This document shows positions 17,446 to 26,621 of a DNA stretch of 64,000 nt, piece after piece. Position 1 is the first letter of the stretch. Each line of letters opens with the position of its first letter. The notes under the pieces are model-generated. The model had not been told where the DNA came from. It saw only the letters and a list, made by a program, of their open reading frames with translations, and did no database searches. The DNA lies in contig NZ_CP177144.1 in assembly GCF_050389775.1 (NCBI RefSeq), forward strand, positions 1,302,001 to 1,366,000, read 5' to 3'. The translations under genes and the position numbers were made by a program. Source of the stretch: Marinibacterium sp050389775 (lineage in GTDB: Bacteria; Pseudomonadota; Alphaproteobacteria; Rhodobacterales; Rhodobacteraceae).

Positions 17446-20073
17446 ATGCAGATCACCTCGGTCACCCTGGACAATGTCCGCCGCTTCACCGATCCCGTGG
17501 CCATCGCGGGAATCGGCCCGGGGCTGAACGTGCTGTCGGCACCCAACGAGACGGGCAAGTCGACCTTCTTCGATGCCCTGCAGGCCGTGTTCTTTCAATC
17601 GCACCGGTCCTTCGGCAAGCCGATCCAGGCGCTGGTGCCCCGGGTCGGCGGCGATCCGGCGGTCACCGTGACCTTTCGCGCCGAAGACGCGGCCTGGCGG
17701 CTGAGCAAGTGCTGGAGCCGCTCGGCGTCGCGCAAATCGGCCCGGCTGTGGCGCGATGACACGCTGGTGGCCCAGGGCGAAGAGGCCGAGACGCGCCTGG
17801 CCGGCCTGATCGGCGCGCCGGGCGATGGCGGGCCGGCGGGGCTGTTGTGGGTCCGGCAGGGGCTGGTCGAGATGGGCGGCGAGGCCGGCGAGGAAACCGC
17901 CCGGCGCAACATCCTGGAATCCGTGGCCGGCGAGGTCGAGGCCATGACCGGCGGCCAGCGGATGAAATCCGCCCTGGCCGCCTGCGAAGAGGTGCTGGCC
18001 GCACATCTGACATCCACGGGGCGCGACAAGGCCGGTGGCGGGCTGGCCCGGGCGCGGGCCGAATGCGAGGCTCTGGATGCGGAACATGCCACGCTGACCG
18101 CGCGGGTCACCGCCCTTGCCGATGACCTGGCCCGACGTGCTGCTGCCCGCGCCGCCCTGGCCGATCTGCAGGATCCCGACCAGTTGCGCGATCGCACCGA
18201 GAGGCTGGCCACGGCCGAGGCCGCGCTGGCCCATGCCCGCGAACGCAGCGGCCAGGTCGACCTGGCCCGCGCCCGTCTGCGCGAGCAATCGGGCGCCGTC
18301 GAACGGCTGGATCAGCAGATCGAGACCCTGCGCGCAGCCCTGGCCGAACAGGGTGAGGCCGAGACGGCGGCACAGGCCGCGCAGGCCGCCGACAGCCAGG
18401 CGGCCGCCGGCCTGGCCCGGGCGCAAGCGGGCCGTGACAGCGCCCGCCGGACCCAGGCCGAGGCACAGGCCCGGGCCGATCATTGCGCGGCCCTGACCCG
18501 CCGGGCCCTGCAGGCCGAGGCGGCGCAGGCCGCGCTGGCCCAACGCGCCGAGCTGGAGGCGCGGATCACCCGGGCCGAGGCCCTGCGCAGCGATATCGAA
18601 ACGCTGGAAGCCGGCATTGCCGGTGAAATCTCCGCCCCCGCGCTGGAGGCGCTGATCGAGGCCGACCGGGCCCTGACCCTGGCCCGGCGCACCCGCGATG
18701 CCACCGCCGCGGCCTTCACCTTTACCCCCGATCCCGATGCGACCCTGGCGCTGACCCGCGACGGCGCCCCGGTTGCCCCGGGTGTGGCCCATCCGCTGCC
18801 CGACGGCGCGGCGCTGCATGTGGCGGGGCTGGGCCGGATCGACATCACCCCGGGCGCCCGGGGCACCGGCGACGACCTGGCCCGGGCCGAGGCCGCGCGC
18901 GCGGCGGCCTTGCAGGCGTCGGGCCATGGTGACCTGGCCGGGGCACGGGCCTCGCGCCAGCGGGCCGAGGCGCTGACGGCCGATCTGCGCGACGCCCGGG
19001 CCGGGCTGGCCGCCCTGGCGCCCGATGGCCTGCCGGCCCTGCGCAGCGCCCTGGCCGCCTTGCCCGGGGCGCCCGACCCCGATCCCGACCTGCCCGACCG
19101 GGCCACCGCCGAGGCCGACGAGGCCACCGCCGCCCTGGCCCTGCAGGCCGCCCGCGAGGCGCTCAGCGCGGCCGAGGCCCTTTTTGACACCGCGCGGGCC
19201 ACGGCCGACACCGCCGCCCGCGCCCGCCAGCGCGGCGAGGATCGCCTGGCCCGGGCCGCCGCGGCCCTGTCGGCCCACGAAACACCGGCCGAGACCCTGG
19301 CCGAATGGGCCGAAACCCGGGCCACCCTGTCCGGCCAGCTGGCCGATGCCCGGGCCGAGGTCGACCGGCTGAGCGCCGATGCGCCCGATCTCGAAGCCTG
19401 CCAGACGGCCCTGACCCGGGCGCGGTCGGTCATCGACAATGCCCGGGCCGAGGAAGGCCGGCTGCGCGAGCAGCTGGCCGGGCTGGATGCGCGCATCCGG
19501 GTCACGGCCAGCGAAGCGCCCGAGGAAGAGCTGGCCCTGGTCGCCGACCGGCGCGACGCGGCGCGGGCGCGGCTGGAGGCCATCGAGTTCGAGCTGGCCG
19601 TCAACCTGCGCCTGCGCGATGCCCTGCAGGCCGCCCAGGCCGAGGCCCGCGAGGCCTATGTCAAACCGGTCCATGCCGAGCTGCTGCCCCTCTTGCGCAT
19701 GCTCTGGCCCGATGCCGAGCCCGAGATCGACGCCGAGACGGGCATGATCACCCGGCTGACCCGGCGGTCGGTCGAAGAGGACCTGGCGGTGCTGTCCGGG
19801 GGCACGCGCGAACAGGTCTCGCTGCTGGTGCGGCTGGCCTTTGCCAACCTGCTGGCCCGGCGCGGCACCCCGGCGCCGGTGATCCTGGACGATGCCATCG
19901 TCTATACCGACGACGACCGGATCGAGCAGATGTTCGACGCGCTGACCCGCCGGGCCGAGGGCTTGCAGATCATCGTGCTGTCCTGCCGCCAGCGGGCCTT
20001 TCGCGCGCTGGGAGGGCAGGCCCTTGGCATCACGCCGGCCGGCGCGGAGGCCACGGAGGGCGACGCCGGCTAA
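17446..20073 (+). CDS. AAA family SMC-like ATPase, YhaN/SbcC-like
   Basis: Rad50/SbcC-type ATPase (875 aa), partner of the preceding nuclease. The N-terminal lobe has MQITSVTLDNVRRF and Walker A SAPNETGKST (about residues 33-42). A long Ala/Arg/Glu-rich coiled coil (about 190-760) is interrupted near 425-480. The C-terminal lobe has signature LSGGTREQVSLLVRLAF and Walker B PAPVILDDAIVYTDD. No zinc-hook CxxC is apparent, as in YhaN and unlike SbcC. ATG 17446 fits the GGGAGGG at the end of the upstream gene. Role: processing of DNA ends or blocked structures, inferred from family. Confidence 0.85.
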   Translation: MQITSVTLDNVRRFTDPVAIAGIGPGLNVLSAPNETGKSTFFDALQAVFFQSHRSFGKPIQALVPRVGGDPAVTVTFRAEDAAWRLSKCWSRSASRKSARLWRDDTLVAQGEEAETRLAGLIGAPGDGGPAGLLWVRQGLVEMGGEAGEETARRNILESVAGEVEAMTGGQRMKSALAACEEVLAAHLTSTGRDKAGGGLARARAECEALDAEHATLTARVTALADDLARRAAARAALADLQDPDQLRDRTERLATAEAALAHARERSGQVDLARARLREQSGAVERLDQQIETLRAALAEQGEAETAAQAAQAADSQAAAGLARAQAGRDSARRTQAEAQARADHCAALTRRALQAEAAQAALAQRAELEARITRAEALRSDIETLEAGIAGEISAPALEALIEADRALTLARRTRDATAAAFTFTPDPDATLALTRDGAPVAPGVAHPLPDGAALHVAGLGRIDITPGARGTGDDLARAEAARAAALQASGHGDLAGARASRQRAEALTADLRDARAGLAALAPDGLPALRSALAALPGAPDPDPDLPDRATAEADEATAALALQAAREALSAAEALFDTARATADTAARARQRGEDRLARAAAALSAHETPAETLAEWAETRATLSGQLADARAEVDRLSADAPDLEACQTALTRARSVIDNARAEEGRLREQLAGLDARIRVTASEAPEEELALVADRRDAARARLEAIEFELAVNLRLRDALQAAQAEAREAYVKPVHAELLPLLRMLWPDAEPEIDAETGMITRLTRRSVEEDLAVLSGGTREQVSLLVRLAFANLLARRGTPAPVILDDAIVYTDDDRIEQMFDALTRRAEGLQIIVLSCRQRAFRALGGQALGITPAGAEATEGDAG

Positions 20074-20084
20074 GGTACGCCGGC

Positions 20085-20454
20085 TTCGGGGCGCTGGCCG
20101 TTGGTGTCGCCGGACGGGGTGGCCCGGTCGCACCGGCCGAGCGATTGCCTTGTGTCCCGATGGTGCGGCCCGCCCGGCGTAAACAGGGGGGCAGGTGACG
20201 GGCAGGGCGGGCCATTCGCACCGGCCGAGCGTTTGTCCTGTGTCCCGATGGTGCGGTCCGACCGGAGCAAACAGGGCCGATCAGGTGACAGGCAGGGTGG
20301 GCCATTCGCACCGGCCGAGCCCTTGTCGTGTGTCCCGATGGTGCGGTCCGACCGCAGGCAGGGGAGGATCAGATAACGGGCAGGGCGGGCCGGTCGCACC
20401 GGCCACGCCCTTGTCTTGCATTCCGACGGTCCGTCGCGACCGCGCGGGGGCGGG
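20085..20454. repeat. 88-90 bp tandem repeat array, about four copies
   Basis: Lies between the convergent YhaN-like gene and the leftward giant gene. CACCGGCCGAGC (or CACCGGCCACGC) marks each unit at 20131, 20219, 20309 and 20397, giving periods of 88, 90 and 88 bp. Shared segments are TTGT-TGTGTCCCGATGGTGCGG, CCGACCG and GGGCAGGGCGGGCC. Dyads include CGGTC-C-GACCG and GGCCGGT-CGC-ACCGGCC (about 20388-20404). The array ends at the stop codon of the leftward gene (20455). There are no spacers and no gene. Confidence 0.85.
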
Positions 20455-22797
20455 TCAGGCGGCGAGCACCCGGTCGATATCGCCGAGCGCGTCGCGGGCC
20501 GTCGAGGCCACGGCGACATTGGCAAAGCCGTTGGACCCGTCGACATCCTGGAAGAACGGCGCGGTCAGCTCGGCCTGGTATTCGCGCAGCACGGTCCGGG
20601 CCTCGGCCTTGCGCGTGTCGCGTTCGGGCCCGGGATCGGCATTGACGATGGCATCCAGCTTTTCGGCCAGGCGCAGGTCCAGCCCGTCGATATGGGTATA
20701 GAGCTCGCCCAGGTTGTCGAGGATCTCCTGGTATTCCGGCTCGCCGCTGACCACCCGCGAAATCGCGTCGCGCAGCTTGTCCAGCTCGCCTTTCATCCGG
20801 GTCCGGGCCACCGTCCAGTTGAGCCGCGACATGGCAAAGGGCCGGGCGTCTTCGGGAATGTCGGCCAGGAAGGCCTCGACATTGGCATCGGCCCCGTCCT
20901 GGATCAGCTGCTGAACCTGGTCGAGATAGGCCCAGGCCTTGGCATGGTCGGGCCCGACGACCAGTTCGACGGCCGATTCGAATAGGATGCGCATGCGCTG
21001 GACATCCTCGACCGCCCCGGTCGCCGCCGCCCGGGCGTAATCCGGGGTCATGGCGTCGATGGCATCCTGCAGGCGGATGGCCTCGTTGACAAAGGTCATG
21101 GCCGGGCCGGCGCTGGAATGGATGCCGTTCTTGAGGTCCTCGACGGCCTGGTCCAGCCGTTCTTCGAGCGGCACCTGGATATCCATGCCGAAGCGCGTGA
21201 CCAGCCGGGTGCGCAGGGTCTCGACCTTGTCGAGCAGGTTGTGGGCCTTGCTGTCGAAGCTGTCGTCGCCCGTCTGGTCTCCTGTCTGGTCCTGGGTGGT
21301 CTGGTCGCCGGTGGTCGGCTGGCCGGTCCGATCGGGGGCCTGATCACTGGTCTGATCGGGCGCCTTGCCCGTCTTGTCACCCTTGCCGGCCTTCACGTCG
21401 CGGATGGAATCGGTGGCCATGCCCAGCCGGGTCAGGGCTTCGGTCAGCCGGTCGAGCACGGTTTCGGCCTGGTCCAGCTGGCCCCCGCCCAGGGCGGTCA
21501 GCGCGGCCTGGTGGGCGGTGTTCAGCTTGGTCCGGGCATCCTCGGCGATCTGAGCCCCGTCGATGGCGCTGCGCACCTGGGCGGCCATGTCCTGCAACAT
21601 GGCCAGCCGCCCGTCATCCTGCGGCGCGGTGTCGGGGGCCACGGTCTGGTCGGGGGCGGGCTGGTCCTGCCCGGTCTGGTCTGTGCCGGTCTGGTCGGGG
21701 CCGGTCTGGTCGCCCGTCGTCGGGGCGGTTGTGCCCGTTTCGGTCTTGTCGCCCTTCTTGCCGGCCTTGGCATCGCGGATCGGATCTGTGCCCATGCCCA
21801 GCCGGGTCAGCGCCTCGGTGATGCGGTCCAGCACGGTTTCGGCCTGGTCCAGCTGGCCGGCCTTCAGCGCGGTCACCCCGCCTTCGTAGGCCGTGACCAG
21901 CTTGGCCCGCGTCTCGTCCGGGGCCTGGGCGCTGTCGATCGCCGCCTTGACCGCCTTGGCCATGGCCACCAGCCGGGCCAGTCGGTCGTCACCCTGATCG
22001 CCCGTTTGCATGTCGGGCTGGCCGGTCGTCTGATCACCCGATTGATCGGGCTGCGGCTGGCTGGCCACCCGTGCCGCGGCGGCTTCCAGCTTGGTCACCA
22101 TGTCGCGCGCCGCGGCCAGGTTGCCGGCCTTGACCAGCTCGACCGCCCGCGCCAGCGCATCGGCCAGCTTGGCCCTGGCCGGTTCGGGCGCCGTGTCGAT
22201 CTGGGGTTTCAGGTTCTTCAGTGCCGCGACCACCTCGGCGGGGTCCTCGCGCGGCGGGCTTTCGGGCTGTTCGCCGGTGGTCTCGGGCGTGGGGCTGTCG
22301 TCGCCGGTCTTGTCGCCCGTGTCGTTCCCCGTGTCATCCCCGGTGTCCTGGCCCGTATCGTCCCCGGTTTGGTCCCCCGTCTCATCCCCCGTCCGGTCGC
22401 CGGTGTCGCCGTCATCGCCGAACAGATCGGGATCGTCGGCCAGGTCCTCGATGTCCTCTTCCAGCACGTTGCCTTCGGCATCCATGATCCGCACGTTCAT
22501 CGACAGCCGGTTGGTCTTGAGATGCTGCTTGAGCTTGCGGGCCATCCCCGCCACGACCTTTTCACAGCGCAGTTCCAGCACCTTGCCGTCGACGCTGGCC
22601 ATGCCAAAGGCCGCCTTGGCCCCGGGCCCGTCGGCCTTGGCCGCCTTGCCCAGCTGTTCGGCCGACCGCTTGCGATGCAGGGCGAAGTAATCCGCTTCCT
22701 TCCCCGCCCCGGGATTATACGCAAAGGGGAGGGCCTTTTCCTTTGCATACTTGATGTGTCGTTTCAGGTCCTGGCCGCTGAGGGCATAATCCGGCAT
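20455..22797 (-). CDS. Large unrecognised protein with TGD-rich linkers and three helical repeats
   Basis: I do not recognise this 780-aa protein. ATG 22797 has GGAG 9 nt upstream. Layout: basic N-terminal domain (about 1-120; LKRHIKYAKEKALPFAY, CEKVVAGMARKLKQHLK); acidic linker (about 122-185) of iterated TGDxTGD; three helical units of about 60 residues (about 186-248, 269-330, 392-450) separated by DQTGDQTG linkers; a helical C-terminal domain (about 512-780). Units 2 and 3 share QLDQAETVLDR and TEALTRLGM, indicating recent duplication. There is no signal peptide or membrane helix. It is divergent from the two giant genes at 23010-29765 across a region with paired palindromes, suggesting one functional module. 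Confidence 0.8.
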   Translation of the reverse strand: MPDYALSGQDLKRHIKYAKEKALPFAYNPGAGKEADYFALHRKRSAEQLGKAAKADGPGAKAAFGMASVDGKVLELRCEKVVAGMARKLKQHLKTNRLSMNVRIMDAEGNVLEEDIEDLADDPDLFGDDGDTGDRTGDETGDQTGDDTGQDTGDDTGNDTGDKTGDDSPTPETTGEQPESPPREDPAEVVAALKNLKPQIDTAPEPARAKLADALARAVELVKAGNLAAARDMVTKLEAAAARVASQPQPDQSGDQTTGQPDMQTGDQGDDRLARLVAMAKAVKAAIDSAQAPDETRAKLVTAYEGGVTALKAGQLDQAETVLDRITEALTRLGMGTDPIRDAKAGKKGDKTETGTTAPTTGDQTGPDQTGTDQTGQDQPAPDQTVAPDTAPQDDGRLAMLQDMAAQVRSAIDGAQIAEDARTKLNTAHQAALTALGGGQLDQAETVLDRLTEALTRLGMATDSIRDVKAGKGDKTGKAPDQTSDQAPDRTGQPTTGDQTTQDQTGDQTGDDSFDSKAHNLLDKVETLRTRLVTRFGMDIQVPLEERLDQAVEDLKNGIHSSAGPAMTFVNEAIRLQDAIDAMTPDYARAAATGAVEDVQRMRILFESAVELVVGPDHAKAWAYLDQVQQLIQDGADANVEAFLADIPEDARPFAMSRLNWTVARTRMKGELDKLRDAISRVVSGEPEYQEILDNLGELYTHIDGLDLRLAEKLDAIVNADPGPERDTRKAEARTVLREYQAELTAPFFQDVDGSNGFANVAVASTARDALGDIDRVLAA

Positions 22798-22892
22798 TCG
22801 TCTGTCTCCGAGCAATCATGATACGGGCAGGGGCCAGAACGGGGATCACGCGGTAATTGCGCCCCCTGCCGTTGGCCCAGCATGCAAGACAC

Positions 22893-22907
22893 TTGCCCCA
22901 AGGGCAA
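22893..22907. promoter_or_regulatory. Palindrome TTGCCC-N3-GGGCAA (first copy)
   Basis: Perfect 6-bp arms, TTGCCC at 22893-22898 and GGGCAA at 22902-22907, in the 212-bp region between the divergent genes at 22797 and 23010. An identical palindrome lies 22 bp away, so the two face the same side of the helix. This is the arrangement expected of a cooperative dimeric repressor or activator. The protein that binds it is unknown. Confidence 0.65.
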
Positions 22908-22914
22908 TGCACAG

Positions 22915-22929
22915 TTGCCCTTAGGGCAA
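22915..22929. promoter_or_regulatory. Palindrome TTGCCC-N3-GGGCAA (second copy)
   Basis: Second copy with identical arms, TTGCCC (22915-22920) and GGGCAA (22924-22929), and centre TTA instead of CAA. It is 22 bp centre-to-centre from the first and about 80 bp upstream of the rightward start at 23010. Confidence 0.65.
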
Positions 22930-23009
22930 TGCGCTGTGTAACCTTGGCAGACATGTGCGTCGCAACCCTGGGTTGATTTTCCGCGGCGCGCAGGCAGGAG
23001 GAGGGGTCC

Positions 23010-26000
23010 ATGCCTGATGACCAGAGCCCGGCGGTCGAACTGACCATCGAACAGATGTCCTTTGTGTCGCGATATCTGAAGGTGATCCCCAAGAAAGGCT
23101 GGACCAAGAAGAAATCCACCTATCGCGAGCTGGTCCAGCGGATCGAAACCGCAAACGACCGGATCAAGCGCAATTACCTGGAATTCGACCGGCTGCGCGA
23201 CACGGTCACGGCGCTGGTGTCCGAGATGGAACGCGAATCGGATGAATTGAGCGCCCAGTACCAGGCCGCGGCCAAGGTGGACGCGCGCAACCGGAACACC
23301 GATTTCGAAACCGCGCTGAAGGCCTATCGCGACCGGCTGGCCCAGCTGAAGAAAACGGCTTCGGAAAAGGCGGCAGAGGTCGAGACCGCGCCGGTCGATG
23401 CGCCGCTCTTTGACCATGGCAAGCAGTCCTTCGGGATCTACCAGGGCCTGCTGAACGGTCACCGGAATGGCCTGCCCGACCTGCCGCCCCCGGTGGTGCG
23501 CAGCGGCATCGGGCCGATCCTGCGGATGGGCGAACGGGTCGCGGCGATGCGGGCCCTTGACGGCGTGGGGGGCATGACCCGCGAGATGGCCGAGAAGGCG
23601 CTGGAAGACGGCGATGCGGATGCCCGGCGGGCCGAGGCGCTGGAGGGGCATGACCAGGTCTGCGACCAGGCCGGGGCGGCGATTGCCCTGCTGGTCGAAG
23701 AGGCGCTGGAAGGTGGCGGGCGCACGGATGCCCAGCTGCGCGATGTGGCCGAGAGGGTGGCCGACGGCGTGGCGGTCGACTGCGCGCCCTACCTGGCCGA
23801 CCTGCGCGAGGTGCTCAACGCCCAGGCCGTGGCCCGGCTGGCCGCGCTGCAGGGCGATGACACGGCGACCGGCGACATTGCCCGGCGCGAGACCTTCCGG
23901 CTGGACCAGATCACGGCGCGGACCGGCCGGCTGGACACGGCGATCACGGCGCTGGATGCCAAGGTCGACCAGCTGCTGGTCGACAAGACCAATGCCACCG
24001 GGTTCAACGAGAAACGCGACCTGGCCGCGCGCTACGAGGCCGAAAAGGCCCGGCTGGGCGACCTGAAGGCCCGGCGCGCGCAGCTGGAAATGTACACCGA
24101 CCAGCTGGCCGGCCGGCTGGCCCGGCTGGACCAGGCCAACGACGATTACAACGGCGCGCTGGACCTGGCCCAGGATCCGGCGGCCTTCCTTGCCGCGCTC
24201 GATCCGCTGCCTGCCGCGCCCGAAGGCACGGCGCTGCTGTTGCTGGGTGGGCAGGTCGACGGCGGCGGGTATCTTGTCGGCCAGATCGCCGAGAACCGCG
24301 AACGCTATGACCGGGCGCTGAACCGGGTGGCCGTGCAGGACCAGCTGTTCCTGGGCGAAGAGAGCCTGACCGACATCTCGGCCGAACAGCATGCGGCGCT
24401 GCATGGCATCCTCGACAAGGCCGAGGCGCAGATCGAGGACGGCCGGGTGGCCGAGGGCAAGGCGCTGGTGGCCGAGGCCGACCGGCTCTATTTCCGCTTC
24501 CTGGGGGCCAACAAGTTCCCCTTGCCCGACCTGCCCGACGTGCCGCCGTCGCGGGCCGACCAGACCGAGCGCGACATCAAGCGGCTGTCGGTGCGGCTGG
24601 ACCGGTTCTGGGGCCGGGGTGGCGATGGCGACGAGGCCCTGCGCGGCCGGCTCGACGGGTTGATCGCGGCGCGGGGGGATGCGCTGACCGTGGCGCCGAT
24701 CTCGCTGGCAACGGTCGAGGACGGTATCCGGGACTTTGAAAAGGCGCTGGATGCGGCCGAACGGGGCTTTGTGGTCAATCCGCAGGACCAGGAGGCCCGC
24801 GAGGCGGCCGGGGCGGCGGGCAACGACATCCGCAAGGGCCTGCTGGACCTGTTCCGCACCCACAAGGTCGACGAGGCCAATGTCGGCAAGGTGCCGCCCG
24901 ACCGGCTGCTGGTCATCGACAATGACGACGGCACGCGCAGCTACCACGAGATCGAGGCCCACAAGAGCGGCACCGAGCCCCGGCGCAAGACCAGCCACAT
25001 CCCCCGCGAGGCGATGCAGATGCTGCTGGACAAGGCGCGCATGCTCGAGGCGCTGGCGGCCTGTGAAAGCCCCGATTGCGCCGACATGATCACCGAGGCC
25101 GTGACGGCCGCCCAGGGTGACCTGGCGGCGATCAAGGGCGGGGCCAAGGATTACGACCACATCGCCGAGCAGCTGCGCAAATGCGATGTGCTGCTGGGTC
25201 ACAAGCTGTTTGCCGAATGGCTGCCGGCGGGCTTCGGCGAGACCAAGGCCGGGCTGGAGACCTTCCGCAAGGGATACGTGACCAAGATGAAGCCGGCCGA
25301 GGCGCGGGCCAAGGTCGACGAGATCCACCAGGCGCTGACCGGCCACAAGGCGGCGGCCGAGGCGCTCAAGACGCGCTACAAGGAGGTCAGCGCCACCCTG
25401 ACGGGGATCGAGACCGACCTGGCCGGCGGGCGCAGCGCGGCGTCGGACGGGCTGGCGCGCAAGCTTGAGGCGCTGGTCAAGGCCGGGCCCGATGCGCTGG
25501 TCGCCGGGCTGGACCGTGACGGCTTGGACCAGGCCGAGGAAACGGCCATCGACGCGCTGATCGCCACCTTGCGCGACGACATGGTCCTTCTGGCGGCCAA
25601 GGCCCGCGACAGCAAGGCGCTGGAAGGCCGGCATGCCACGCGGCTGGGCGTGGCCTGGCAGACCATCGAATCCAAGACGGCCGACGGGATCGACGGGGCC
25701 GAGCGCATCGGCACCGAGCTGCGCCAGGCGATGACCGACGAGATGGCCGAGCTGGCCGGGCTGGACGTGGCGACCGGCGGGGCCGATGCGCTGCGCCGAC
25801 TGGCGACATTCCTGGGCGGGGCGGCCAAGGGCCACCGCGACAAGGACACGGCCGAGGGAAAGGCCGAAACCGCGCGTTCCAAGCTGCGCACGCAGTTGGA
25901 CACGGCCAAGTCTCACCTGAAGAAGAACCGCAAGCGGATGACCAATTACCGCGAGTACAAGGCCATCTACGACAGTCTCGACAAGCAATACGAGCAGACC

Positions 26001-26609
26001 AAGCACATCCACGAGAAATCCGGCGATGCGGATGCCGCGCTGTCGCAATACAAGATGCAGCTGAGCACGGCGGAGGAACTGAACGCCGAGATGGGCGACA
26101 CGACGGGCATCACCGGCCAGGACGGCGGGTCGGTGTCGACCGAGTTCATCTCTCAATTCGGCGCGGCGGTGGTCAAGAACCTGGGCCATACCCAGGAGGC
26201 CGCGGCCAAGACCGGCGGGATGATCAAGGAACGGGCCGAGGAAGACGCCGACCAGAAGGCCGATGCCGGCCTGCAGGGCAATGTGGATGCCGTCCGGGCC
26301 GTTCTGGCCCTGGTCGGGCGCGACCAGGTCAAGGCGCTGGCCACGCTCAAGGCCAGCGCCCGGACGGACGTGGATGATGCCCTGGCCCTGCCGACAACCC
26401 ATCCCGAGCGCAAGAAACGGCTGGCCCTGGCCCGCGAAGGCGCGCTGGCCGCCGTGCGCGACATCCGCGCCGGGCTGGACGCCGATCCGGCGCTGAAGGT
26501 CTACCGCGACAACCCCTTTGACAAGGGCGCGGCCTGGCCGGCGGTGGTGGCCGCGCTGCACGACCTGGAAACCCGCATCATCCGCGATCTCGATCCGGCG
26601 AAGCTGTAG
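23010..26609 (+). CDS. Giant unrecognised coiled-coil protein (1199 aa)
   Basis: I do not recognise this protein. ATG 23010 has a strong GGAGGAGGGG site. Nearly all of it is predicted helical and charged. There is an early coiled coil with a basic patch (about 24-140; KKGWTKKKSTYRELVQRIE), long heptad-like stretches (about 280-380, 750-1000), and a lysine-rich segment near 970-1000 (LKKNRKRMTNYREY). It has no signal peptide, membrane helix, Walker motif or catalytic signature that I can see. It is followed after 12 bp by another giant gene, so they are co-transcribed. Antisense frames stay open for kilobases, a GC-skew artefact. Possible roles include a structural, secreted or surface scaffold; undetermined. 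Confidence 0.8.
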   Translation: MPDDQSPAVELTIEQMSFVSRYLKVIPKKGWTKKKSTYRELVQRIETANDRIKRNYLEFDRLRDTVTALVSEMERESDELSAQYQAAAKVDARNRNTDFETALKAYRDRLAQLKKTASEKAAEVETAPVDAPLFDHGKQSFGIYQGLLNGHRNGLPDLPPPVVRSGIGPILRMGERVAAMRALDGVGGMTREMAEKALEDGDADARRAEALEGHDQVCDQAGAAIALLVEEALEGGGRTDAQLRDVAERVADGVAVDCAPYLADLREVLNAQAVARLAALQGDDTATGDIARRETFRLDQITARTGRLDTAITALDAKVDQLLVDKTNATGFNEKRDLAARYEAEKARLGDLKARRAQLEMYTDQLAGRLARLDQANDDYNGALDLAQDPAAFLAALDPLPAAPEGTALLLLGGQVDGGGYLVGQIAENRERYDRALNRVAVQDQLFLGEESLTDISAEQHAALHGILDKAEAQIEDGRVAEGKALVAEADRLYFRFLGANKFPLPDLPDVPPSRADQTERDIKRLSVRLDRFWGRGGDGDEALRGRLDGLIAARGDALTVAPISLATVEDGIRDFEKALDAAERGFVVNPQDQEAREAAGAAGNDIRKGLLDLFRTHKVDEANVGKVPPDRLLVIDNDDGTRSYHEIEAHKSGTEPRRKTSHIPREAMQMLLDKARMLEALAACESPDCADMITEAVTAAQGDLAAIKGGAKDYDHIAEQLRKCDVLLGHKLFAEWLPAGFGETKAGLETFRKGYVTKMKPAEARAKVDEIHQALTGHKAAAEALKTRYKEVSATLTGIETDLAGGRSAASDGLARKLEALVKAGPDALVAGLDRDGLDQAEETAIDALIATLRDDMVLLAAKARDSKALEGRHATRLGVAWQTIESKTADGIDGAERIGTELRQAMTDEMAELAGLDVATGGADALRRLATFLGGAAKGHRDKDTAEGKAETARSKLRTQLDTAKSHLKKNRKRMTNYREYKAIYDSLDKQYEQTKHIHEKSGDADAALSQYKMQLSTAEELNAEMGDTTGITGQDGGSVSTEFISQFGAAVVKNLGHTQEAAAKTGGMIKERAEEDADQKADAGLQGNVDAVRAVLALVGRDQVKALATLKASARTDVDDALALPTTHPERKKRLALAREGALAAVRDIRAGLDADPALKVYRDNPFDKGAAWPAVVAALHDLETRIIRDLDPAKL

Positions 26610-26621
26610 GAGGGCATCAAC

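Noticed and set aside
17407..20133. A 908-codon minus-strand frame opposite the YhaN-like gene
   Set aside because: Gly/Gln/Arg-rich antisense frame with no motif; the plus-strand gene has Walker A, signature and Walker B motifs.
20085..20454. Transposon end or IS remnant at the 88-bp repeats
   Set aside because: No transposase fragment, no terminal inverted repeats at the array ends and no target duplication.
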